From Gallionellales bacterium UBA7399 (lineage in GTDB: Bacteria; Pseudomonadota; Gammaproteobacteria; Burkholderiales; Gallionellaceae), in the NCBI GenBank assembly GCA_002470125.1, contig DKNB01000014.1, forward strand, positions 488 to 13,267: 12,780 nucleotides of DNA, written 5' to 3'. The notes beneath the pieces are model-generated. The model was given only the letters and a program-made list of their open reading frames with translations, was not told where the DNA came from and searched no databases. Each line of letters begins with the position of its first letter. Position 1 is the first letter of the stretch. Of this stretch, positions 7,066 to 12,780 are shown piece after piece. A program made the position numbers and the translations under genes.

Positions 7066-8094
7066 ATGTCAAAAGTTCTCAACGATCGTGCACAAATTTT
7101 ACTTAAGACACTGGTTGACCGCTACATCAGCAACGGTCAACCAGTTGGCTCACAAGCACTCCTGCAGTTTTCCGGCCTAGAGGTCAGTCCCGCCACTATT
7201 CGCAATGTAATGGCGAACCTAGAGGAGATGGGATTGGTAAGTAGTCCACATACCTCTGCTGGACGCGTGCCAACCGCACAAGGTTATCGTTTGTTTATCG
7301 ATACGTTGATGATAGTTCAGCCACTAGATGGCACACATGTACAACAACTTAAGCACAAACTACAGCCAGACAATCCTTCTCGCCTACTCATGCAGGCATC
7401 TAATTTATTATCAGAGCTAACTAGCTTTGCGGGTGTCGTCGCCACACCAAAACGCGCCGCCATCACGGTGAGTCACGTAGAATTTTTGCGCTTATCCAAA
7501 AAAAGGGTTCTGCTGATTATAGTTATGCCAAATGATGAAGTGGAAAATCGTATCTTCACGACGCATAAAGACTATACCCAGTCCCAGCTCACCGAGGCTG
7601 GAAATTTCCTAAGTAAACACTACGCCGATTGTCCGTTTCAGGATATTCATCAACGCATGCAATCTGAATTGCACCAATTGCAGCATGAGCTAACCTCACT
7701 AATGACCGCAGCGATGGCGGCAAGCAACACGGCGATCGCACGTCAAAATGAAGATTACGTAATCAGCGGGGAGCGCAACTTACTATATGTCAACGATCTT
7801 TCCTCCAATATGCAGCAGCTACGTGGGCTATTTAACGTATTTGAGCAAAAAACTGAACTCCTGCAATTGCTGGATGTAAGTCATCATGCTCCGGGTGTGC
7901 ACATCTTTGTTGGCAATGAATCTGGATTACCCGGACTCAGTGAGTGCAGCGTAATCAGCACGCCATATACGGTGGACGGCCAAATTGTTGGCACATTGGC
8001 AGTGGTGGGGCCAAAACGCATGAATTATGAAAAAATTGTTCCAATTGTAGACATCACATCCAAACTACTCAGCAATGCACTATCACATCATTAA
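7066..8094 (+). CDS. hrcA: Heat-inducible transcription repressor HrcA
   Basis: HrcA represses groESL and/or dnaK operons by binding CIRCE operators, and its activity depends on GroEL. The 342-residue length is typical. The N-terminal winged helix-turn-helix includes RAQILLKTLVDRYISNGQPV (8-27), SPATIRNVMANLEEMGLV (41-58) and TSAGRVPTAQGYR (63-75). The rest is the GAF-like and dimerisation domain. It includes ERNLLY and LRGLFNVFEQKTELLQLLD, and ends with GNESG, CSVISTPY and GTLAVVGPKRMNYEKIVPIVD. The ATG at 7066-7068 gives the family N-terminus but has no clear Shine-Dalgarno sequence. hemH follows 65 bases downstream on the same strand. No groESL or dnaK operon is in the window, so its targets are elsewhere. 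Confidence 0.96.
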   Translation: MSKVLNDRAQILLKTLVDRYISNGQPVGSQALLQFSGLEVSPATIRNVMANLEEMGLVSSPHTSAGRVPTAQGYRLFIDTLMIVQPLDGTHVQQLKHKLQPDNPSRLLMQASNLLSELTSFAGVVATPKRAAITVSHVEFLRLSKKRVLLIIVMPNDEVENRIFTTHKDYTQSQLTEAGNFLSKHYADCPFQDIHQRMQSELHQLQHELTSLMTAAMAASNTAIARQNEDYVISGERNLLYVNDLSSNMQQLRGLFNVFEQKTELLQLLDVSHHAPGVHIFVGNESGLPGLSECSVISTPYTVDGQIVGTLAVVGPKRMNYEKIVPIVDITSKLLSNALSHH

Positions 8095-8159
8095 GATACG
8101 ATCGTAACGTACTACAAAATAATAATTTCATTAACACAAAGCATACGGTAAACATAGCT

Positions 8160-9251
8160 ATGTCCACTCAAGCCGAGCCACCATACACCCATGGCACACC
8201 TGAAAGATGCGCTGTCCTATTGGTTAATCTAGGCACGCCAAATGCCCCAACCGTCAAAGGGGTTAAGCCTTACCTACGTCAATTCCTCAGTGATCAGCGC
8301 GTAGTGGAGATACCCAAGCTAATTTGGTGGTTCATTCTAAATGGCATCATTCTTAATGTCAGGCCAGGTAAATCTGCTGCTAAATATGCCAGCGTTTGGA
8401 TGCCGGAGGGTTCACCGCTCAAAGTACACACCGAACGGCAAACTAATCTATTGCGGAACTCCCTGAGTCAACTCACTGGTGATCCATCACTCGTGGTGGA
8501 CTATGCTATGCGCTATGGAAGCCCATCAATCTCTAGCACATTACAAAAACTCAAAGAGCAAAATTGTCAACGCATCTTGCTTGTTCCGATGTACCCGCAG
8601 TACGCCTCCAGTGCAACTGGCACCGTATGCGATGTTGTTTTTAGCGAACTCTCCAAACAGCGCAATATACCAGCGTTGCGCACCATTAAACATTTTCATG
8701 ACAATCATGACTATATTGCAGCCATTGCGAAAAATATTCGCGAATACTGGACGCTTCATGGCCATCCAGACAAACTGGTGATGAGTTTCCACGGCCTTCC
8801 ACGTTACACACTTACAAAGGGTGACCCCTACCATTGCGAATGTCAAAAAAGTGGGCGCCTCATTGCCGAGGCTTTGCAGCTCAATAAGGATCAGTACGTT
8901 GTCAGCTTTCAATCACGTTTTGGACGCACCGAATGGCTTCAACCCTACACCACCACTGTGCTCAAGAATCTTGGTGCAGAAAAAACAAGGCGGGTTGACG
9001 TAGTCTGCCCTGGATTTGTAGCCGACTGCCTAGAGACCCTGGAAGAAATTGTAATGGAAGGAAAGGAGGATTTTAAGCATGCGGGCGGCGGCAATTATCA
9101 CTACATCCCCTGTCTTAACGAGCAGCCGGTCTGGATAGACGCGTTAACTAATTTAGTATTGGAAAATATGCACGGCTGGCTAAGCAAATCAAAGGTTGCC
9201 GAATTAGAGGAAAGTCGCTTAAGAGCAATGGCAATAGGTGCAGATAGCTAA
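8160..9251 (+). CDS. hemH: Ferrochelatase
   Basis: Ferrochelatase inserts ferrous iron into protoporphyrin IX, the last step of protohaem synthesis, in or at the inner face of the membrane. The 363-residue protein shows VLLVNLGTPNAP (19-30), YLRQFLSD (38-45), LVPMYPQYASSATGT (141-155), and the active-site SFHGLP with catalytic His 211, followed by KGDPYHCECQ (220-229). Further on are SFQSRFGRTEWLQPYT (249-264) and PGFVADCLETLEEI (284-297), with the conserved Glu at 292. A polar helical tail of about 20 residues ends the protein. The ATG at 8160 has only a weak ribosome-binding site. It lies 65 bases after hrcA and converges on orn with a 44-base gap. Confidence 0.97.
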   Translation: MSTQAEPPYTHGTPERCAVLLVNLGTPNAPTVKGVKPYLRQFLSDQRVVEIPKLIWWFILNGIILNVRPGKSAAKYASVWMPEGSPLKVHTERQTNLLRNSLSQLTGDPSLVVDYAMRYGSPSISSTLQKLKEQNCQRILLVPMYPQYASSATGTVCDVVFSELSKQRNIPALRTIKHFHDNHDYIAAIAKNIREYWTLHGHPDKLVMSFHGLPRYTLTKGDPYHCECQKSGRLIAEALQLNKDQYVVSFQSRFGRTEWLQPYTTTVLKNLGAEKTRRVDVVCPGFVADCLETLEEIVMEGKEDFKHAGGGNYHYIPCLNEQPVWIDALTNLVLENMHGWLSKSKVAELEESRLRAMAIGADS

Positions 9252-9295
9252 CTCATAAAAAACTTTGTACACCCAAAAGCATCAATAAGGTATGT

Positions 9296-9841
9296 CTATT
9301 CCTTAATAAAATTCTCACGGTAGAACCGCATCTCATCGATAGACTCATAAATATCAGCTAACGCCTCATGCTTGCCGTGCTTCTTTATCCCTTGAGCCAC
9401 TTCCGGTTTCCAGCGTTTAGCGAGCTCCTTTAAGGTGCTCACATCTAAATTTCGATAGTGGAAATAAGTCTCCAGCTTGGGCATCCAGCGCGCAAGAAAA
9501 CGTCGATCTTGGCAGATAGAATTCCCGCACATTGGCGAAGCCTGAGCGGGCACGTACCCCTCTAGAAATTCCAACATCTTAATTTCCGCCATCGCGTCAT
9601 CCAAGGACGACGCTTTCACTTTATCAATAAGACCAGACTTTCCATGCGTAGACTTATTCCAGCTGTCCATGCCATCCAATACCAAATCCGCCTGATGCAC
9701 CACCAAGACAGGCGCCTCAGCAATTGTATTCAAATTGCCGTCAGTAACAACAACGGCAATCTCAATAATGCGATCTACGTCTGGCAACAAGCCAGTCATT
9801 TCCATATCTATCCAGATCAAGTAATCTTTATTTTGTGCCAT
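9296..9841 (-). CDS. orn: Oligoribonuclease
   Basis: Orn is the DEDD-family 3'-5' exonuclease that degrades very short RNAs, including pGpG from cyclic-di-GMP breakdown. I start it at the ATG at 9839-9841, giving MAQNKDYLIWIDMEMTGL and 181 residues, the family length. The frame stays open upstream to 9952, but those 37 extra residues are not family-like and would be translated through a perfect hairpin. The DEDD motifs are visible: IDMEMTGL with the first Asp and Glu, then MCGNSICQDRRFL with the second Asp. The last block is YRNLDVSTLKELAKRW followed by KHEALADI, with the final His and Asp. AAAGG lies about 10 bases before the chosen start. It converges on hemH and diverges from the M48 protease gene. 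Confidence 0.96.
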   Translation of the reverse strand: MAQNKDYLIWIDMEMTGLLPDVDRIIEIAVVVTDGNLNTIAEAPVLVVHQADLVLDGMDSWNKSTHGKSGLIDKVKASSLDDAMAEIKMLEFLEGYVPAQASPMCGNSICQDRRFLARWMPKLETYFHYRNLDVSTLKELAKRWKPEVAQGIKKHGKHEALADIYESIDEMRFYRENFIKE

Positions 9842-9870
9842 AATTAACCAGCCTTTCTCACGAAAAATCA

Positions 9871-9903
9871 CTTGCCAGTGTGGCATTGTGCCACACTGGC
9901 AAG
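9871..9903 (-). promoter_or_regulatory. Perfect 15-bp hairpin with T-run in the orn leader
   Basis: CTTGCCAGTGTGGCA (9871-9885) and its exact reverse complement (9889-9903) flank a 3-base loop. In the orn direction the hairpin is followed by TGATTTTTCG, with five T's at 9867-9863, and then by the orn ATG 29 bases after the stem. That is the layout of an intrinsic terminator placed ahead of a gene, so it could act as an attenuator of orn. It could also end minus-strand transcripts coming from the M48 side, or be a dispersed palindromic repeat or protein-binding site. In the opposite direction no T-run follows. Confidence 0.65.
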
Positions 9904-9999
9904 ACAGGTTAATCTTTAAAGGGCGGGGAATTGCGTTGTAACATACGATCACATTTATTTATGCACCGCTACAAACCTTTAATCTAATCAGCCGAGCCG

Positions 10000-11262
10000 A
10001 TGACCTCACTTCAATTTTCCATATTATTTATTAGCGCACTTCTCTCGACCACCTTCGTTCACATCTGGTTAGCGCGGCGTCAAATCAATCACATCCAGGC
10101 ACACCGCAATGAAGTGCCGTCTTATTTTAACAGGCAAATAACTCTCCCTGAGCACCAAAAGGCAGCGGACTATACACGCGAAAAAACACAATTAACTGTT
10201 TTAATCTCACCCCTCAATGCATTGCTCCTGCTCATACTTACCATTGGCGGCGCCATTCAATGGATTTCCGATATGTGGCAAAAAATATTTACCAATTCAC
10301 TTGCACAGGGCATGGCAGTCATTCTAACGGTCCTATTGTTCTCATCCTTATTAGAAATGCCATTTAGCTTCTATCGAACATTTGTCATCGAAGCCCGTTA
10401 TGGGTTCAATAAAATGACACTGGCGACTTACTTAACCGATATCGTCAAAGGCTTGACATTGGGTGCCATATTGGGCCTGCCATTATTATTTGGGATGCTA
10501 TGGCTAATGGAGTTTATGGGCGCCAATTGGTGGTTGTACGCCTGGGGAGCGTGGGTAACATTCAATTTGTTAATATTATTCATTTATCCGTCTTTTATTG
10601 CACCACAATTCAATAAATTCACAAAATTAACGGACGTGGCGCTCACACAGCGCATTGATGCACTCTTGCAAAAATGTGGCTTTACTGCACAGGGGTTGTT
10701 CGTAATGGATGGATCAAAGCGCACATCACATGGAAATGCATACTTCACTGGCTTTGGAACAACAAAACGAATTGTATTTTTTGACACCTTGTTAGAGCGT
10801 CTCACACCCCCAGAGATTGAGGCGGTTTTAGCGCATGAACTTGGGCACTTCAAGTGCCACCATGTACTCAAACGCATTGCGATTACATTTTTATTTAGTC
10901 TCTGCCTATTGCTGCTCATCGCAAGATTAATGCAAGAAAATTGGTTTCACACTGGACTCGGCATTATCACCCCATCAACCGCACTCACGCTTTTGTTATG
11001 CTTTATGGTGTTACCAGTGTTTAGCTTCTTATTGCACCCAATTATGAGCTACTACTCACGCAAGCATGAATTCGAAGCGGATGCCTACGCCGCACAACAA
11101 ACCGATGCCTCCACTCTCGGCAATGCACTGGTTAAGATGTACCAAGACAACGCCGCAACACTAACTCCAGATCCTCTCTATTCAATGTTTTACGACTCCC
11201 ACCCGCCTGCTTTAGTACGCATTGCTCAACTCAACAAACTAAAGGGGGGCGCCCATGAATAA
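10000..11262 (+). CDS. M48 family membrane metalloprotease (Ste24/CAAX protease type)
   Basis: This zinc endopeptidase of the inner membrane probably takes part in membrane-protein quality control, by analogy with Ste24 and HtpX; the bacterial substrate is unknown. The 420 residues show a Ste24-type layout. Hydrophobic spans are near 5-24, 66-88, 104-120, 148-173, 178-200, 292-310 and 325-346. The zinc site is AHELGH (278-283), with the third ligand in EFEAD (357-361). Other family motifs are DGSKRTSHGNAYFTGFG (237-253) and the late SHPP (400-403). Length and domain order fit Ste24 better than the shorter HtpX. The ATG at 10000 has only a weak ribosome-binding site. The gene's last bases overlap the cytochrome c start by 8 bases (ATGAATAA), making it the first gene of a four-gene operon. 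Confidence 0.93.
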   Translation: MTSLQFSILFISALLSTTFVHIWLARRQINHIQAHRNEVPSYFNRQITLPEHQKAADYTREKTQLTVLISPLNALLLLILTIGGAIQWISDMWQKIFTNSLAQGMAVILTVLLFSSLLEMPFSFYRTFVIEARYGFNKMTLATYLTDIVKGLTLGAILGLPLLFGMLWLMEFMGANWWLYAWGAWVTFNLLILFIYPSFIAPQFNKFTKLTDVALTQRIDALLQKCGFTAQGLFVMDGSKRTSHGNAYFTGFGTTKRIVFFDTLLERLTPPEIEAVLAHELGHFKCHHVLKRIAITFLFSLCLLLLIARLMQENWFHTGLGIITPSTALTLLLCFMVLPVFSFLLHPIMSYYSRKHEFEADAYAAQQTDASTLGNALVKMYQDNAATLTPDPLYSMFYDSHPPALVRIAQLNKLKGGAHE

Positions 11263-11560
11263 GCTTCTTATTTTAAGCTGGCTCCTATGCAGTGCAGCAC
11301 AAGGAATGCCACTCACAGATGGACGGCCGGAATTCGGAAAGAAATTATTCGATCACTACAACTGCAACAAGTGCCACAACAAAAAAATGGGAGGTGACGG
11401 GAACACAATTTTCACACGTCCGAACCGGAAGGTAACAAGTCAACAGCAACTTTCTGCACAAATTGAAGTGTGCACAAAAAATGTAGGCGCTGATTTATCA
11501 GCTCAAGAAAAAATAGATCTTGCCGCTTATCTAAACCAGAATTTCTACAAATTTAAATGA
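11255..11560 (+). CDS. Small periplasmic c-type cytochrome (one haem)
   Basis: The 101-residue precursor has a signal peptide (MNKLLILSWLLCSAAQG, about 1-17) and one haem-binding motif, CNKCH (37-41). The mature protein is about 84 residues, and after the motif it has GGDG, TRPNRKV and a C-terminal LAAYLNQNFYKF helix. I associate this type with Betaproteobacteria in this same neighbourhood, with a presumed electron-transfer role that is not established. The only methionine after the haem motif is M45, four residues on, and there is no later His, so the distal haem ligand is unclear; Cys 73 is notable. The ATG at 11255-11257 follows a strong AAGGGGGG and overlaps the protease gene by 8 bases. 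Confidence 0.88.
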   Translation: MNKLLILSWLLCSAAQGMPLTDGRPEFGKKLFDHYNCNKCHNKKMGGDGNTIFTRPNRKVTSQQQLSAQIEVCTKNVGADLSAQEKIDLAAYLNQNFYKFK

Positions 11561-11564
11561 AAAA

Positions 11565-11903
11565 ATGATAAAAAATTTTGATTTAAAAAATCAGAGGTGT
11601 GCGCCTTGCGAAGGCATCACAAAACCGTTACCTGAAAGTGATATAAGCATCCTACTTGGTAGGCTAGATGGCTGGGAACGGCATGGTCACAACATCTTCA
11701 GGGAATTTAAATTTGAAAATTACTACCAAACCATAGCATTTGTAAACGCAGTAGCATGGATTTCTCACTGCGAAGATCATCATCCAATTTTAAATGTACA
11801 GCACAATAAATGTCATGTAACGTATTTTACGCACGCCCTAAATAATCTATCTGAGAATGACTTTATCTGCGCGGCCAAGGTAAATTCCTTGCTTAAGATT
11901 TGA
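11565..11903 (+). CDS. phhB: Pterin-4a-carbinolamine dehydratase
   Basis: This enzyme dehydrates 4a-hydroxytetrahydrobiopterin, recycling the pterin cofactor of aromatic amino acid hydroxylases. The 112-residue protein has the family core: LDGWERHGHNIFREF (34-48), the active-site EDHHP (70-74) followed by V and the TYFTHAL segment with a further His at 90, then LSENDF with Asp 99. An extra N-terminal CAPC pair (12, 15) precedes the core. No aromatic amino acid hydroxylase gene is in the window, so its physiological role is uncertain. The ATG at 11565, 4 bases after the cytochrome stop, has no clear ribosome-binding site, suggesting coupling to the upstream gene. Its stop overlaps the rsgA start. 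Confidence 0.92.
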   Translation: MIKNFDLKNQRCAPCEGITKPLPESDISILLGRLDGWERHGHNIFREFKFENYYQTIAFVNAVAWISHCEDHHPILNVQHNKCHVTYFTHALNNLSENDFICAAKVNSLLKI

Positions 11904-12772
11904 GCCAACTAGCCCAAGGTCAGGTAATTGCCGCTTTCAGTCGCCAATATCTGGCTGAGCTGTCCGACAAAACATTGCTATGTTGCCTGACACATGGCAA
12001 AAAAAGCGATGTGGCATGTGGCGACATCGTAGAAATTCAAAAAATCAGTGACACCCAGGGGGTAATCAAGCACGTCATTCCGCGTCAGAGCCTGTTATAC
12101 CGATCAGACAAATTTAAACAAAAAATTATTGCCTCAAATATCACACAAGTCATTATAGTTGTAGCCAGCAAGCCCTTATTCAATGATGAATTACTAACAC
12201 GCTGCCTTATCGCCGCGCACGATCAAAACCTTTCCATAATTATTGTATTAAATAAGTGCGACCTATCAGAGGAGGCATCGACTGCACGCCAAAAACTAGA
12301 ACCATATCGCACCATTGGCTATAACGTTATTGAATTAACTGCAAAAAAAAATTGTGCCCCTCTACGGCCGTTTCTACAGGGTCACACTAGTGTGTTAATA
12401 GGGGAATCTGGCATGGGGAAATCTACTATCATCAATGAACTGATACCGAACGCACAGGCAGCAACACGTGAAATTTCAATCGCACTTAACTCAGGAAAGC
12501 ACACCACCACACACGCACGTCTTTATCACCTAGACACAAAGAGTCATCTAATGGATTGCCCTGGTGTCAAAGTTTTTGGATTGCATCACTTAAATTTTAG
12601 CGCTATCGAAGCTGGATTTATTGAATTTGAAGCTTACCAAGGTCAATGTCGATTTCACAATTGTCGCCACACCAACGAACCCGGCTGCGCAATAAAGATA
12701 AAAGAGGGGGAGGGGAAAATAAACACGCGGAGATTGGCAATTTTTCAAAAGATTAGCCAAGGGGGTAGCTAG
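11900..12772 (+). CDS. rsgA: Small ribosomal subunit biogenesis GTPase RsgA
   Basis: RsgA (YjeQ) is a circularly permuted GTPase that checks late 30S subunit assembly. The 290-residue protein has an N-terminal OB-fold (about 5-65), then the permuted G motifs: G4 NKCD (118-121), G1 GESGMGKS (168-175), the GKHTTTHARLY region (199-209) and G3 DCPG (219-222). A C-terminal zinc-binding site C-x4-C-x-H-x5-C (Cys 250, 255, His 257, Cys 263) follows. I start it at TTG 11900-11902, which overlaps the phhB TGA (TTGA) and puts VIAAFSRQYLAEL at the expected N-terminal place; no in-frame ATG fits. It is the last gene of the protease operon in view and is complete, ending 8 bases before the window edge. 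Confidence 0.96.
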   Translation: MSQLAQGQVIAAFSRQYLAELSDKTLLCCLTHGKKSDVACGDIVEIQKISDTQGVIKHVIPRQSLLYRSDKFKQKIIASNITQVIIVVASKPLFNDELLTRCLIAAHDQNLSIIIVLNKCDLSEEASTARQKLEPYRTIGYNVIELTAKKNCAPLRPFLQGHTSVLIGESGMGKSTIINELIPNAQAATREISIALNSGKHTTTHARLYHLDTKSHLMDCPGVKVFGLHHLNFSAIEAGFIEFEAYQGQCRFHNCRHTNEPGCAIKIKEGEGKINTRRLAIFQKISQGGS

Positions 12773-12780
12773 GCTGCACA

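Noticed and set aside
8097..8106. The perfect palindrome TACGATCGTA just after hrcA
   Set aside because: Ten bases with no loop and no T-run; expected by chance at this scale and with no evident role.
8541..8912. A minus-strand frame opposite hemH
   Set aside because: It is antisense to the catalytic core of ferrochelatase, with no protein-like signature of its own.
9252..9300. A possible bidirectional terminator between convergent hemH and orn
   Set aside because: Only a 5-bp TAAGG/CCTTA pair is present and it overlaps the orn coding end; too weak to call.
9842..9952. A 37-residue N-terminal extension of orn
   Set aside because: The family starts at MAQNKDYLIWID; the extension is not family-like and spans the perfect hairpin at 9871-9903.
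1..12780. tRNA, rRNA, CRISPR arrays, transposases or phage genes
   Set aside because: No regularly spaced repeats, cloverleaf-like segments or mobile-element proteins could be recognised on reading through the window.

Overview
The window looks like chromosomal core sequence from a betaproteobacterium of moderate, slightly AT-leaning base composition. The evidence is gene content and order: nadK-recN-bamE-dapB, hrcA-hemH, and orn next to a Ste24-type M48 protease, a small cytochrome c, a pterin dehydratase and rsgA are neighbourhoods I associate with Betaproteobacteria, perhaps Nitrosomonadales-like. The order-level guess is inference from memory of synteny; nothing here fixes a genus. I see no rRNA, tRNA, insertion sequence, phage gene or CRISPR array.

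Layout. (1) Positions 1-338 hold only a possible C-terminal fragment of a gene entering from the left, plus a short stem-loop. (2) Positions 339-4845 are a minus-strand run, read right to left: nadK, recN (sharing one base with nadK), bamE, dapB and a DUF4202 gene. Gaps of 40, 42 and 79 bases suggest one transcription unit, with the last gene possibly separate. (3) Positions 4846-5074 are non-coding, with an unusual inverted repeat near nadK and a stem-loop after the next gene. (4) Positions 5075-6556 encode an exported protein with two tandem PEGA repeats and an FGE/SUMF1-type domain. It sits between nadK and hrcA and looks like an accessory insertion. (5) Positions 6557-7065 are a 509-base gene-free region between divergent genes. 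(6) hrcA and hemH run rightward. (7) orn runs leftward, converging on hemH; its leader carries a perfect 15-bp hairpin. (8) From 10000 to 12772 a tight rightward operon encodes an M48 membrane protease, a one-haem cytochrome c, a pterin-4a-carbinolamine dehydratase and the ribosome-assembly GTPase RsgA.

Functions are mostly housekeeping: NADP synthesis (NadK), double-strand break repair (RecN), outer-membrane protein assembly (BamE), lysine/diaminopimelate synthesis (DapB), heat-shock repression (HrcA), haem synthesis (HemH), oligoribonucleotide turnover (Orn), membrane proteolysis (M48) and 30S maturation (RsgA).

I did not find a clear previously undescribed system. The places most worth a second look are the orn leader hairpin followed by a T-run, the PEGA/SUMF1 gene between nadK and hrcA (it lacks the formylglycine-enzyme cysteines), the evenly spaced TGTCGA motifs upstream of nadK, and a cytochrome c with no obvious distal haem ligand.
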